DNA from: Reticulitermes speratus
Taxonomy: Eukaryota; Arthropoda; Insecta; Blattodea; Rhinotermitidae
DNA length: 64,000 nucleotides
Reading direction: 5' to 3'
Assembly (NCBI GenBank): GCA_021186555.1
Contig: JAJKFL010000004.1
Span: 21,294,406-21,358,405 of the forward strand
The translations under genes and the position numbers were made by a program. Of this stretch, positions 1 to 12,212 are shown piece by piece; position 1 is the stretch's first letter, and every line of letters begins with the position of its first letter. The notes beneath the pieces were generated by a model, which worked only from the letters and a program-made list of their open reading frames with translations, had not been told where the DNA came from and made no database searches.

Positions 1-264
1 TTGTTGAAATCTCACGTCGGATGTTGTTTCTTAGTTCTTCTAGATTGTGAAGATTTGTTTTATACACACTATCATTTACACTCCCCACAGATACAAGTCA
101 CAAGGTGTTAAACCAGGGGAATGTACGGGCCAAAGACCGCGCCTAATTACGCGGCCATGTAAGGTAAGGTCTATCGCACTGTTTTCAAACCGGAGTGTAA
201 CTTCAGCTGTCGGTGATAAGAGACTTGCGCTATGAATCATCGGGTTTGTTGCTAGTAAATGCAT
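1..264 (-). pseudogene. mariner-like transposase relic, C-terminal half
   Basis: The minus strand encodes the catalytic C-terminal half of a mariner/Tc1-type DDE transposase. The recognisable pieces are VIRRGLWPVHSPGLTPCDLYL (about 75-145), which matches the family's W-P-x-SPDLTPxDFxLWG block carrying the last catalytic acid, followed by DSVYKTN and NLEELRNNIRREIST running off the window start. The two parts lie in different frames: a one-base shift near position 80 puts a stop right after LWGV. The copy is therefore broken and also truncated by the window edge. The N-terminal part of this copy is absent on this strand upstream of about 264. It lies head-to-head with the plus-strand fragment at 380-815. 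Family assignment rests on motif recognition and is fairly safe; the exact clade is not resolved. Confidence 0.75.
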
Positions 265-379
265 TTCTCAGTCCTTCAGCGATGTAACACGATTCGGGTA
301 CACTGTTGAACAGCCAATATTTTTAGTGTAGCTGTATTTCAAACATGAGTCTGCTGGAATATGTCGCGGAAAGCTTCTC

Positions 380-815
380 GGCTCAGGAGACGAGTGTTAC
401 GAAAACGTCTGCACGAGGGGCCACAAAATTGTTACAACTGCGACCGTGTAGGGCATCGGTAGTTCATGCTTTTAAGGAACATGATCCGGTTGCAATAATA
501 CATTTTTGCAATTAGTTTCTTCAGTCTGTACACGATGGAGAAGTTGATCCACAGTTAGCGTTTTTCTCTGATGAGGCCTGGTTTTCGTTGGTGGAGAGGT
601 GAATTCTCAGGACAGCCGGTACTGGAGTGCAGACAATCCGGGATTTGTTGACGAACTCCCTTTTTGTGACCAAAAAATTGGTGTTTGGTGTGCAATGAGT
701 GCGTGCCGTGAGGGAACAACAATTTCCAGGCAAGAACTCCAGAGAGTAAACAACGTCTTCCGCAGTTGTACTGAGTGCATTCGGTCAGGAGGGCATCATT
801 TTCAGCATGTGCTGT
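380..815 (+). pseudogene. mariner-like transposase relic with internal deletion
   Basis: The plus strand carries an N-terminal and central part of a mariner-like transposase joined to its extreme C-terminus. Visible pieces in order are RRVLRKRL (helix-turn-helix region, about 388), FSDEAWFSLV (first catalytic D, about 567-597), a one-base frameshift near 595, VNSQDSRYWSADNPG and DQKIGVWCAMSA (about 600-700), then directly ELQRVNNVFRSCTECIRSGG and HFQHVL (about 735-815), which is the normal protein end. The roughly 100-150 residues between VWCAMSA and ELQRVNN, including the second and third catalytic acids, are missing. The adjacent minus-strand fragment (1-264) codes for just that missing part but points the other way. 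There is also an in-frame stop near 445. It cannot encode an active enzyme. Confidence 0.75.
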
Positions 816-2708
816 AGCACTGGTGAGGTTTTAGTAGACTTTATAAAGGTTATTATAACAGAGAACCTTTTTCTCGCTTCTTTCACCAGCTGCTAAACCT
901 CCCGAGACTCGGCGTATGACGTAAGGCTAGCGGAGCTTCGGCCGGGCGCTTATCGTTCAAGCACGAAAAAAAAAACACCTGTATGTAGGGAAACAACTGG
1001 CGTTTGTAATATGGAAACGCCTATGTAGCATGAATTCTGATAAGATTTCTAAGTCACATACTTCCAAAGCAGAAAGGAGGGTAGAAAATATAAGCAAACA
1101 AGGGAAGGGATGGTGGGATGAATAATTGAAAAGTCTTCGGGGATGGAAATACACGCAGCCGGCTACCGCGGGGAACACATCCATTCTACCAAAACTGTTA
1201 TTCGTGAAATTTCAGACACAGTTCACGTTAGTAACAATGAAAATATTACGGAAACGGGTGCCAACAATTTTATCCCAACCACCATGCGTCCGATCGCATG
1301 AAAACTTTGATTAAAGCCGTTGCAGACAGACAAAGTGTGACGTAACTGAGCAAACAACGTGTTTTAACATAATTGTAATTTCGGTGCAGTTTACACGCCG
1401 ATCATGAATGCTAATAGTCTTCAACATTCCGAAAGACAGGGGCAGTACGTGGGATGTCGTTGTCCAAGGGCATTTTGTGTGTCATGCCATTTACTTTATT
1501 GAAGGGTGATCCAGTGCCCATGACCAAATACTTGGGAAGGGGGGGGGGCTAAAGCGAGTCAGAATCGACGGTTATATGCGCCAAATATTTGGGAGAAACA
1601 AACACTTTAAAGTGACCTACACGAAGCACATTAGATTCGGGGAGTGCTTCTTACTGTACGGTACAGAAATGCCATCTTTCCTGTTCCAACGTAGAACCCT
1701 ACAGATTAAAATACAGGAAACTATAACTGTGCCAGTAGCGTGACATGAGTGTGAAACTTGGTCATGAATTCTACGAAAGAACACCGTTTGAAGATGTTTG
1801 AGAACAAAATGCTAAGAACAACGTTTGGTTTTAAGACGGAGATGATAATTGGAAGAAGAAAATTTTATAATGAAGCCATTAATAATGTAGCTACTCTTTA
1901 CCAAATCTTATTAGAAAGATGTGATGAATAGCATATGCAGCATTCATAGGGAGTTGAAAAATATTATATACAAAATCTTAATCGGTAAGGTTGATAAGAA
2001 GGAACTGTTGTGTATATCTAAGAGTACAATACTAAAATGAATTTAAGAGAAATAGAGTATATGAGTGTATGGGCTGACTCTAATTTGTGATATGTACTAG
2101 AAGCCTGTATCGACTGAGTCGAAAATCCTGCTGTGCGTTTTGTATTTTACGTTCGAAATTACAATTGCTAGTGAGAATGTCGTTCCATCACTCTGACCTA
2201 CATTTCAGAAACAAGGTACGCAGGCCTATACATTCAAAGACACGACTGCCTGGTATTGATGGGATGTTTAGGCATGTTATGAATTCATAGCTTTTGTTTG
2301 CATGGGCCTTCTTTGTGTTGCTTGAAATTGTAAAATTTGTCCCATGCAGTGTCTGCCTTAGTCAATGAATGTGAAACAACACAGCCGTATATTAGAATAA
2401 CAACGGAAGTTCTTGCAGTTAAAACAACACAACAGAAGTCAACATGTGCTTTTATTACAAAAGTAATAAAAGTTATTACGAAACACATACTATTGCAACT
2501 TAAACAGGCACCAAGCGGATGCATGGTTCAGTATTTGAATTTTATTCATTAAAATATATGAAAGAATAATTATTGCGACGCAACAGCCATTGATCTATTA
2601 CGTATGACGGTGAAGACAATTACTGATCGTCATACATACAAAATTTAGCACCCATTAGATGTACGTGTTGATACCATATATCAAACAACTTTACAGAGTC
2701 ATTACAAA
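816..2708. other. no gene recognised
   Basis: AT-rich sequence with short ORFs (up to 79 codons) that match nothing I know. There is a run of ten G near 1541-1550 and an A run near 966. No tRNA-like box, inverted repeat or coding motif was recognised. Confidence 0.5.
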
Positions 2709-2720
2709 AGACTTATTTCA

Positions 2721-3017
2721 GTGGTAAACGTAAACATGTCCCTGTGTACGCCATAAGGGCATACAAAAGGAGTAGAGGTACAGCTCCACTCATTCTTAAT
2801 CTCGGTACTAGATGAAGGTGAGTGGTCAATTGGACGCTCCGGCCGATTTCCGCCGGGGAAAGAACAGACGGCGGGCATTGAATAGGAGACTAGGTGGGCC
2901 TTGGAGCCGGTGTGGAAACTTTGGAGAAGAGAAAAATATTTTTCCCCTTCCGGGGATCGAACGTCGCATCGTCGAGCCCGTATTCTAGTCACAATACTTA
3001 CTGGTATCCCGGCTCAC
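2721..3017 (-). mobile_element. SINE family B copy with 12-bp target duplication
   Basis: A tRNA-derived SINE in minus orientation. The RNA polymerase III B box is read on the minus strand as CGTTCGATCCCC around 2955-2970, near the 5' end of the element. Inside are the family's diagnostic blocks, read on the plus strand: CTCCACTCATTCTTAATCTC (about 2782), then GCTCCGGCCGATTTCCGCCG, then AGGTGGGCCTTGGAGCC. The copy is bounded by perfect 12-bp direct repeats AGACTTATTTCA at 2709-2720 and 3018-3029, the hallmark of LINE-driven insertion. Other copies of the family lie at 8771, 20135, 29045, 34330 and 46695. It encodes no protein. Confidence 0.8.
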
Positions 3018-3238
3018 AGACTTATTTCAATACTGTAAAAAAGTGTTGCATCCCTTTAGAGTTTTGAAGAACATTGTGACAAAAGTTATTCTTACATGCA
3101 TTTAGCCTTTGAAAGAAAGTGAAATTACTCTTCTATCTAATGCTCCCCGATTTGCAAAAGAGCATTGCTTTTCGGAAGCTTCCTACGCCTCGCCCGTTTG
3201 TCCTTCCGGTAAGAGCAACGAGTAGATACAGATAAGTA

Positions 3239-3371
3239 TGAAGTATTGATGGAGAAAAACCTGTCCCAGTGCCGCTTTGTCTACCACAAATCGTACATAA
3301 ACTGACCTGGGATCGAACTCGGGCCTCCACGGTGAGAGGCCGGTGACTAACAGCCTAAGCATGGCACGGCC
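3239..3371 (-). mobile_element. SINE family A copy, 3' truncated
   Basis: Minus-strand copy of the commonest SINE in the window. It keeps the tRNA-like head (B box GTTCGATCCC on the minus strand near 3305-3315; A box region near 3350) and the conserved CTGTCCCAGTGCC block. It stops where full copies continue into the ATTCCACCGGTGCTCC body and the GCTGCGGGGCCCTTC 3' end. Truncation at the 3' end is unusual for a SINE and more likely reflects later deletion. Confidence 0.75.
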
Positions 3372-3654
3372 TAAAGAAGAAAACCTGAATTATATTTAAA
3401 GATTCAGCTCGTACCGCGCAGTAAACACTTTCCCTCTCGGTTACAAAAAAACAGCCAGTTAATGCTGTAGATGGAAAAAATTGCAGTTTATTCTGAGTGC
3501 CACATAAATGCACAAATGCACTGTGTGGGCAGAATTTAGAAGTTTTGAATGTTAACGACTGGTGGTCCGTATAGTAACCACTGGATTTTAAAGGGTTATA
3601 ACGTAAGTATCGCTTAATCTTGAGGTGATTCATCCCCGTTGTGTTTTATTGTAA

Positions 3655-3800
3655 TGTTATATTAAAAAAAACAGTCTTACACAACACATATACAACGGTT
3701 CTTGATAAAGAAAGGCTTGATGATGGCTAACAAAGCCGAAACTAGTAACCTGGAAAATTTGTACGTGTGTTGTATAAGACTGTGTTTTTTTAATATAACA
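3655..3800. mobile_element. 146-bp foldback (MITE-like) element
   Basis: Terminal inverted repeats of about 36 bp: the left arm begins TGTTATATTAAAAAAAACAG and the right arm ends with its near-complement, TTTTTTTAATATAACA. The 75-bp interior holds a hammerhead-like motif (3712-3752). No coding capacity. Similar small palindromic units carrying the same interior motif occur at 39451, 43524 and 61371. Confidence 0.7.
3712..3752 (+). ncRNA. hammerhead-like ribozyme motif, core base C3 mutated
   Basis: Layout matches a type I hammerhead: TTGATGA (CTGATGA expected, so C3 has become T), one extra T, stem II GGCT/AGCC with loop AACAA, GAAAC, palindromic stem III ACTAGT, then A as the base before the predicted cleavage site. 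Stem I would be AGG/CCT after one mismatch. The C3 change should abolish activity. I see it as a decayed relative of the intact motifs at 39684, 43600 and 61409. Confidence 0.45.
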
Positions 3801-3867
3801 TAAGTATTGCTTAGTGAATGCAGTCATAATTGGCCTGTACAGACTGTCTTATGTGGGAGTGTGCGAA

Positions 3868-3894
3868 TATTATTATATTATATTATATTATATT
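3868..3894. repeat. (TATTA)n microsatellite
   Basis: About five units of TATTA in a row. Confidence 0.9.
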
Positions 3895-4363
3895 TGTGAA
3901 TATGCTTTGTTCTCATTTAAAACGGCACTACCGTTTTAAATTTCGTAACCAGTAACTACTTTCATACACATGTCTTGCAGGCAAAGAAAGACAGCCTATA
4001 GGATAACAAAAACACTGGGCGTGTTACAGCTTCAATACTGTCATTTAATGTAAACATGATATCTGACTTAGTCAAAACCAACTTATTTTGCACGTGTTAA
4101 CAAAAAAAAGTAGACATTTTTGTGCCGTCTATTCACGTGACTCAGGGGTAGGCTCTTGTGAACACTGTACTGAACGTCAGGATTCCACAGAGTGAGGAGA
4201 ATTTCTTGACAACTGAATAACTGTTACATTCCCAAGACGAACTCAGCTCCATGTAGTTAAGTAAATTTAATCTGTCGTTAGCGTCTGTTCGTCTGCTGTA
4301 CGTGTGTCTAACTTGTACTTGCATGCAGACTATTGTTTCTTCCATTCTAAATATAACTGTTGG

Positions 4364-4404
<41 letters not shown>

Positions 4405-5236
4405 ATTCTACTGGCTTCTATTACCTTCCTTGCCTTTATTCTTATTGAAGGGATTACTGTCGTACTACAGTAGCTGAAAATGGTTACTCTGCTAGCTTTG
4501 AATTCAGCCTGGAACTGAACCTATTACAAAGAAATATGACCACATGCGCTCAATTCTACATCATTACATTCCATGAAGCACGAGTAGAAAGGGCAGAGAA
4601 TTGAAATTGCTGGGCTGGAAAAGACCACGTTAAACTTTTGCTATACTGTCGTAACTATAGGTACCACTCGTTTGAATATATGCCAGGCAACTACAAGACG
4701 CATTCTGCCCACACAATGTATTTGTGCTTCGTATGGTTCTCACAATTACATCGCTCATTTTCTCAAAAGCATTAACGACTATAAGAAACAGACATTCTGC
4801 TACAAGCGAAAGTATAGCACGTGGAAGTATAGTCAAATAATAAAGAAGGAAACGCAGGAGAAGAAAAAGGAGCAACCAAAAGTGAATTAGTCAAATAGAG
4901 ACCGACAAAGACATATGTTGCTTCTGAAAACGGTAGGAGGAGGCAGAATTATAACCAACAAAAGATCAAGCAAGAAGAAAGCAAGGAGGCAATAGAATAC
5001 AAAAGAATTGTATCAAAGGAGACTAAAATGGAAAGTAAAGGAAAATAAATGATGCTACAGAAGAAAGCGGAGTCATGATGAAACAGGTACAGAAAAATGA
5101 AAACGAACCGGTCGAAATGTGGAACAGATGGTTGGTTCGTGATCTGTAGCTAAATGTTTGGGTTTCCTTCCATATGACTGACCCTGTATAATTTTATGTA
5201 ATATCTCGGCATTTGCCTGGAGGAACTGAATAATGC
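3895..5236. other. no gene recognised
   Basis: AT-rich sequence with a (TA)n tract (4364-4400, listed separately). The stretch 4840-5060 is strongly purine-rich on the plus strand. No coding motif seen. Confidence 0.5.
4364..4400. repeat. (TA)n microsatellite
   Basis: About 18 uninterrupted TA units. Confidence 0.95.
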
Positions 5237-5334
5237 GGCGAGAAAGTGTCGTGTTTTGGCCGGGATTAAAACAGGGGACCTTGCGAGTAAAATTCAGAAT
5301 CGTTACGGCTTCAGCCAATTTACTCGGTTAGCAC
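5237..5334 (-). mobile_element. SINE family D head fragment
   Basis: Shares about 70 bp with 63361-63430, including the identical block GCCAATTTACTCGGTTA (5318-5334). Read on the minus strand, the better copy (63 kb) has a polymerase III A box (TGGCGCAAGCGG) and B box (GGCTCGAATCT) spaced as in tRNA. This copy is more decayed, with a damaged B box (TTTTAATCCCGG). Only the head region was recognised. Confidence 0.5.
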
Positions 5335-8002
5335 AAAGTATCCCATTTAACGAAGGACTATATTGTGTATCGTAAACAAAAAATGCATGGCTCAAACTTT
5401 TCTGTCCTCCGAAAAATTTACAAACATAATGGGCCGTCGCAGAAATTTAATCCAGTAGAATCAAACTGTGATGGATGCTGAAACAGGGGGTTATTATGAA
5501 ACTTATGGCATTTTCCGCAAACCGTAGAAAACGTTGAAATAATAACGGCACACCGTTGTCATATTCACAGCTCCCACACACCCGTGTACTATTTATGCGC
5601 CTATTGGACCTGTAAACTTAGTTTAGCATTGTGCATTATGATGACAGCCTACGGCTCTTTTAGCTCTATTTCGATATGTCTGTTGTACGTACATGTAACT
5701 ATGCAAATGACTGGTTGCACACACCGCTGTGAAGGCCACTGGCGAATTTGAGGATAATCAGTTATTAACACAATTACAATTCTCAGTGGTAAAGCATTCG
5801 AATTATAATACAAGTGGTGAAACGAATGTCAGAGGAATTTAGGAATACAGCATATTCAATAAGAATTTGTAATATTTACAATAATGACTGCAAGAGCCTT
5901 TATTACACAACATAGGAATCAGTTACCATAGCGATTAGATTTTGTTACTGAATAAGAGGATGTATGACGTGAGACCATAATTCGATTTAAAATTACAAGA
6001 AATAGGAAAGGAAGTATCCTTACATTGGGCAAACCTTCATACAAAAACAGTTGGTGCTTCCGAAACTGATCAATGCTACGCGGCTCTACTTTTACATTCG
6101 GATATCTTACGCAAGAGTTATTGATCGGAACTGTATATTGTATGTAAGAACTGTTTTTTATTAAATACGTAAAAACCTTTTGCGAGAATCACGAATTACG
6201 AGAGTAGGCGGTGTCCTGGCCGAGACAGTGACCTGGCTCCTCCCAAGTATTGGTCACAAATGTTACAGCTCAAATAAACTTGTTCGATGAAATAGGCGCT
6301 GTTGCAAATTATGCATACAAATTGAATGCTAAATGCTAAAATTATTGCTTTATAGTCCCTGACAGCCTCTTTGTAAAGGGTGATGCATTTTGTTGGTTGC
6401 TTAATCGTACAAAATACTGCAAACGCTAACCCCAGGTTTTTGCAGGAAACAACACTTTTTGTATACCTAATTTTCGTAACAATAATCTCCAACAAATAAC
6501 AAAATGTGTCATTATAATGAAGGTGAAAAATGTGAAAGTAGGCCTCAAAATTCCTTGCACAAGTTCACGAATTCTGCACTCTAGAAAGTGTGCGAGAAAA
6601 TAAAATAAACAAAACAAAAAAAACCTACAAATGCAAAAAAAACAGCTAACAGGATTCAGCTATCATGAAGGTTACTTTTACACAGATTATCGTAGCATAT
6701 ACATGCAGTATTCCACCATGAAACAGAGAGACACGTGCGCATAGGATTTCCAGATTACGTCTGTAACCTCTTTTCATAACACTGTAGGGATTTCAAAATG
6801 GCTTGCATTTCCTCATTTAATGGCCCTAACGACGATGTCATGCTGCATTTAAGATCGGGAATTTCACACGAAAGAAGAACGTTCAATGTGTCATACTGGG
6901 AGGCTGCGCCCCTTCTGCTGTGAAAATGTTCAATGATCCAAGCGAGTGTATTTATCTGCAACCTAAGCGTGAAACAACTGTAGTGCTGTTTATAGCCTCC
7001 CCAATGACTAATCACCTTACTGGTGAGATTAACGCAAGGGTACATTTACGGTGCTTTATGATTCTCTTCATGGAATAAGTGTACGAAACAAACATGCAAC
7101 TGCTTTTGAAAATAAATTTTACTAAACCAGAGAATGAAAAATACGACAATGACTTTTGTGAAAGGGGAACAAATAAATGTGCTACAAAAATCCCACTGAT
7201 CATCACTGTATTTTGGTGTTCCTGATTTTATAGGAGCTTACCACGCAATGTATAAATGTTTTTCATGTGTTGAAAAGATAAAAATTTTCGGTAACTAGCC
7301 TCAAGTTATTTTTAAGAAGCCCGTGTAAGATTTAGTTGTTTTTGGTTTCCTTGCACATGGCACAAAGCCACATCCACACGACCATGCTCTTAAAAAAGCG
7401 ATCCTTTTATACGGTCTCATCCAATAACTGCTTAGAATTTAGGCCCAAAATAACTCGTATGACTTATCACAAAGTGGAAATGCTGCACCTATAGTCATGA
7501 AGTCACATTTGACAGGACTTCTACTGGCAGATGGACAGCAAAGTGTCATCAAGCATTGCTCACTTCAGTTGTGACATCCTTAACTTGCTGAACTTTGTAG
7601 CTGACAGTTTGATTACGAAGTTTTTGAGTTACTGATGCATACGTAATTACCTATGGTTAACACAGCGAAACTATAAACTCATAGTACAAATTACACTAAC
7701 ACACAGTGTCTGCGCATATTTGAGAAGTTTAATTGCATCGTTTGAAACGGCTAAATAAGGATATCTGTGCCGGTGAAGACCATCCCATAACATGTCATAG
7801 GCGGCACAGAGGGGGTGTTTTACAGCTGTATACTTCGAGTGATTCCACAAAGTCTCCGGCTACAGGCATAGCTGCAGTTAGCGAGCCTAGGCTGATGTCA
7901 CCAGTCGGGAGAGTGCGCGAAGTCGTGTGCGCGTAGATCAGTGTGTTTCTGCAGTCAGAGCGGTGGAAGTTAAAAGTGTCTTCCGGACCTTTTCGAGCTC
8001 GA
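5335..8002. other. no gene recognised
   Basis: Sparse AT-rich DNA. Short ORFs (up to 99 codons) in all frames match no family I know. No SINE head or foldback was recognised. Confidence 0.5.
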
Positions 8003-8320
8003 ATGACCACAAGCCAGAACACGAGTAGGTTGCCGCCCGGCCAGTCCCTAGTTTACAGGAAAACGCTGAAAGGCCAGACACGGGAGGTCGTAGCGAATGT
8101 GCTGCGATTCATGCAGAAAGAGGCAGATCAACGCAAATTTGTTTTCCCAGTCACGAGGGCGCACTAACGTGTTGCGCCCGCAACCGGAGTCTCTAAGAGT
8201 GCAGTAAAAAGTATAAAAAAGGAAATGCTAAATTTGCCGGCTGGGGCATCCACCTCATACACCACACCAGAAAGAAACAAATTTAAAAATACAGGTGTCT
8301 TTTTCAGAATAATTGTCTAA
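8003..8320 (+). pseudogene. DDE transposase N-terminal relic
   Basis: From an ATG at 8003 the frame reads a basic, helical segment (KTLKGQTREVVANVLRFMQK) followed, after one in-frame TAA at 8165, by RVAPATGVSKSAVKSIKKEM and then TTPERNKFK before a second stop at 8318. The pattern of a leading helix, an AxATGVSxxxVxxIKKE helix-turn-helix and a TPxR/K linker is the N-terminal DNA-binding domain of a Tc1/IS630-like transposase family known from insects. The catalytic DDE domain is absent; sequence after 8320 is unrelated. Frame and spacing survive apart from the one stop, so this is a fairly recent relic truncated after the binding domain. Confidence 0.6.
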
Positions 8321-8770
8321 AAGGCTTGGATAGGTATAGACGTTTGTCTGAAAATTGATTGATTATACTAGTAGTTAAAATGCCATACTGCACTAACCAC
8401 TTCGAGAAAGGCACATTTGGGTTTCCTCCGCCATCGATTTCAAGAGAACTTGGGGAGCAGGTAGATGGATACATTATTAAGCGTGTACTTTTTATTGGAA
8501 GTGTTTACGCTTAATGGCCATTTTAAGCGAAAAGAACCCCGGCCGTCAGCGGCTATGTTGGGGCTTAAATCTCTCGTACTTTGAAGCAACACCGACTGTC
8601 GTCTGCATGGAAGGTTCAGATGGTGTGCTGTCTGCCTACGCAATAGCGGCAAGTGGGTGGGCCTCTGAAACATGGTAGCTGTTGTCACGTGACTGAGGTA
8701 GGAGGACCGTAAGGTTTGTGAGACTCGCGCTGAAAGTTGTCATTTAAAATGACGCGGACTTTGTGGAATT

Positions 8771-8966
8771 ACTCCAGCTATACTCATTCTTAACCTCAGC
8801 GCTAGATGGGGTGGGTAGTCAACGCCACCCCTGGCGCCTTTCCCCACAGGGAAGGGTCCCGGTACCCATTGTCGACGAGGCTGAGTGGGCCCCAGGGCAA
8901 GTCTGGGCGGGTATGGAGAAAATAGCTTGCCCCCACCGGGATTCGAACCCCGGACTGTCCACCACG
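8771..8966 (-). mobile_element. SINE family B copy
   Basis: Minus-strand copy. The B box is intact on the minus strand (GGGGTTCGAATCCCGG, at about 8938-8953) near the 5' end. The family blocks ACTCATTCTTAACCTCAGCG and CGCCTTTCCCCACAGGG are clear. It is GC-rich compared with its surroundings. No convincing target duplication was found. Confidence 0.75.
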
Positions 8967-8979
8967 TAGCGATCTGTTC

Positions 8980-11523
8980 CGGCAATCAAGCAATTATCAC
9001 ACAAATATAGGCCTATAGGCCTAGGCTTACATATTATTCTGAAACGAATTAAAGCAGGCGTTTAAACTCTTACCAAGTTCACCGGAATAGTTTTGTTTTT
9101 GAAGTGTTACAAGAAACAGCTTAACAGTTCAAGAAACATTTTTCTTTCACAATGTTTAAGGGAGTTTTATGCAAGACACGGGATTAATAATTAATTATAA
9201 TTAATGCTACGGTAATTACGAATTAAGCGCCAAAATAGTAGCTTTGATCGACGTACGATTTCCGGAATTTACGGAAGGAATGTACGAGAATTAAAAAATC
9301 TTTAAATAATTTGTTGTGGGAATCTATGGACGGACATTGTTAAGAGGTCTACTGCGATACGGGGTTGAAAACCTGACAACCTTTCCGAAGGAAAAGAGGA
9401 GAACAACTGATGCCTGAAACTAAAATAATTTACAAACAAGGCGCTTTTATTTACAAATCTTTCTAAGGCTTAAACTTTATTTTGTGGGTTTTACGAAACC
9501 TCATAAAAATAACTGCAGATAATTGCCACTCGGCTTAGCAGATACCACTTTTAGCTGTCGGGATATTTTCCATCAAACAACATCAATCAACAAAGTGCTC
9601 GTCCAATGAAGATGTTACAAATTGTTTTGAGTTAATTAACTATGTAACTTAATTACCAAACACCTGGCATTATGAAACTCAAAGATTCATTACTGAAACA
9701 ATGAAACGGCCCATTCCTTATCACCTTAACAACCTCCTTCCATTTTTAGCTCCCTTTCGTTTTTGAAAGTGAAAGAAAAGTAGGTTTAAGAAAGGATTAT
9801 GCTGTGTGCGTCCACGTATATACCCGACCTTCAACTTTAAACCACTACACAGACTTTTATGAAAATTGGAGTGAAAGTTACGTCATAGTAAGAAATTTCC
9901 CACGTCGTAACTTTAATTTCCTACTAACAATAATAACATGGTGGATGCGCGACGTTCTTAGGTAGGACAGAAAATTACTTTAAGGGCCTTGAATTCTGTA
10001 CGGAAAGAGATAATATAAAAATATTCGACTTCAGACCTTTTTGCTCAATAAAAATACCAAGATGGAGACCGCTCGTAGAATACAAACATACACATGTTGC
10101 TTATAAGGTAGTAGCTGCATACATGGCAACCGTGCGTAACTCTGAGGGTAATTCGGAAATATTTAACATATGCAGAATCTATACTCAAGTAATAAGTTCT
10201 ACACAGAACCTCATCGAAACAACAATAATAACATATACATAACACTAACGAACTATGAAGTAAGAACGTAAGATGTATTATTTCTACTCGAAACTCCTTG
10301 TTATTGAATCTTTCACGTTTTACATTAGCGTACATTTCCGAGGAGAAGTGCTACTGAGAGCGATGGAGGAAGGAGTTCCTAGAGCCGACACTAGATATCC
10401 TAGGCAGGCTAAGAACTTAGGATATGGGTGCTTTTCCCTAACTCGAGTTCCCTGGTTAATCAGGAAGTTTTCTGCCCCTATATTTTTTGTGCCTATGCGG
10501 TGTGCAGATAACGTCCTGGTATGGAGATAAAATGAGAGCAGCAGCGACTTGGTAAAGGTGTGTGGCAACTGTTAGTTACACGAACATTATAACAAGAATT
10601 ATTTATGCTCTCCCCAAGTCGTTTAATGGTCAGCATATTATCACAATGTTCAACAGTCCGAATTTCAATCCAGGAACTTCTCCGCTAACCAAAATAAAGT
10701 CGTAAAGACTGTCAGTTGAGTGACAACTATTTACTATATACGGGAATAGAGCCTAACCCGAAACGTCGTTTGTATCAAACACAGTCCAGACATTAGAAAG
10801 CATCTAACATAAAACGGTCGAATATGGCAGAATATTTGTATGGAAACCTACAACGTAATTTCTTCAGTACGTAATTCTCTCATGTCAAGCGTTTGCAAAA
10901 GCGACTTCTTATAAGTCTCTAACTTTTATAAGTATTAGAACAGTATTAGTCATCATTTGCATAGTATCGATTAGAATGTCAGTGCTTCTGTAAGCCGGGA
11001 AATCATTTTTATAATGCCACTCATTATCGACATTCATTCTTGTTCCTCTCTATTGTTTAAACACACCTGTCATCTTAAACAGTAATTAATTTTTATTACC
11101 TTGAAGATTTATTGTAAATAAAGCCAAAGTTAACGCTGTGTACATACACTACTCAAAATTTAAATATTACGTTGTGCGAATGGTGAGATGTTTTATATAA
11201 GGCCACAAAGTGTTAAATAGGGAACATCGTTCAAGTAAAGGAGTTCGATGTATTCTAGGACGATATGTACTGCAAGATTAGAGTCAGTGGCGTTACAGAC
11301 CTAATAACGTGGGAAAATAAAAAAATGTTCAGCTACAGCATTTACATCATCTATAAATAAATAAACACATAAAGAGAAACGAGGTATGTGAAACTGCAAT
11401 GCATCTGGAAATATGTTGATTCCAAGCTGGAGTACATACTTCCACTCGTTTTGTTTATATGTACTCACCGTTGTTACGTACAATTTTAAACTCAATGGTT
11501 TGCCTTCGTTCAGTGTTGTCGGT
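8980..11523. other. no gene recognised
   Basis: AT-rich DNA with small ORFs only. 10320-10530 looks more balanced in composition and has an 85-codon ORF, but I recognise nothing in it. Confidence 0.5.
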
Positions 11524-11608
11524 CATCGGCTCACAGTACTTTGCACGTGTACATTGTAATGTTGTTATACACGTGTATAACATTAAAACATTACGATGAT
11601 AGCCGATG
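11524..11608. repeat. 85-bp imperfect palindrome
   Basis: Nested inverted repeats: outer CATCGGCT/AGCCGATG, middle CATTGTAATGT/ACATTACGATG and a perfect central palindrome TGTTATACACGTGTATAACA. It could be a tiny MITE. No target duplication identified. Confidence 0.65.
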
Positions 11609-11609
11609 T

Positions 11610-12085
11610 TGTGAAAGGTGACCAGAACTTTGAACAGTTAATAGCTTCTACAAAATTAACAACACAAGAATAACTGAGGCCCATAATGACTATAAAATTT
11701 CCGTTTATGTGTCTTCAGTCAAGTTATTGTATTTCACAATACAAACGAGCACAAAACTTTGTTAAACCAAATAGTGTTTGTCGTTTTACAATTATCGCCG
11801 TAATTAAAACATGTTTGTTTGCAATACGCAGGCAGCCGCTTTCCCATATATATGGGTGTATAGAAAAGTGTTGTAATTAATCACCGCGGACTTACTGTTT
11901 CCCAGTTCAATTCACAAAGCTATTACCGCCAGGAATGTTACGTACATAGCCGAGAAGAGCAATGTATGCTAAGTAAGACCGCTTCAGAACATTCTGAATT
12001 CATTCTCTAACCGTAAGCTTTTTTCAACATACTTAACTTACTTAGGACCTTACAATTAGTATAAAATCTGTAAAGAAGAGGCTAA
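11610..12085. other. no gene recognised
   Basis: AT-rich; one 64-codon ORF at 11686-11880 without recognisable features. Confidence 0.5.
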
Positions 12086-12212
12086 TTGGAAGGCCCGTTA
12101 ATGCGTGGCTAATGTTAAAGTGGATCTTAAAGAAGTAGGATGTGACTGCGTAGGCTGCATAAAATTTTTCAGGCTAAGGACAGGGACCAGTTGTGGGCTC
12201 TTATAAATGGGG
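12086..12212 (+). pseudogene. LINE ORF2 C-terminal relic, short
   Basis: With stops and shifts, the plus strand reads GRPVN, then KVDLKEVGCDCVGC, then RTGTSCGLL. These match in order the extreme C-terminus of the insect LINE protein seen better at 29930-30790 (GRPRRRW, KMDLQEV, QDRDKWRALVN). Heavily decayed and only about 40 residues long. It ends directly in the 45-nt palindrome at 12198, which duplicates part of it. Confidence 0.45.
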
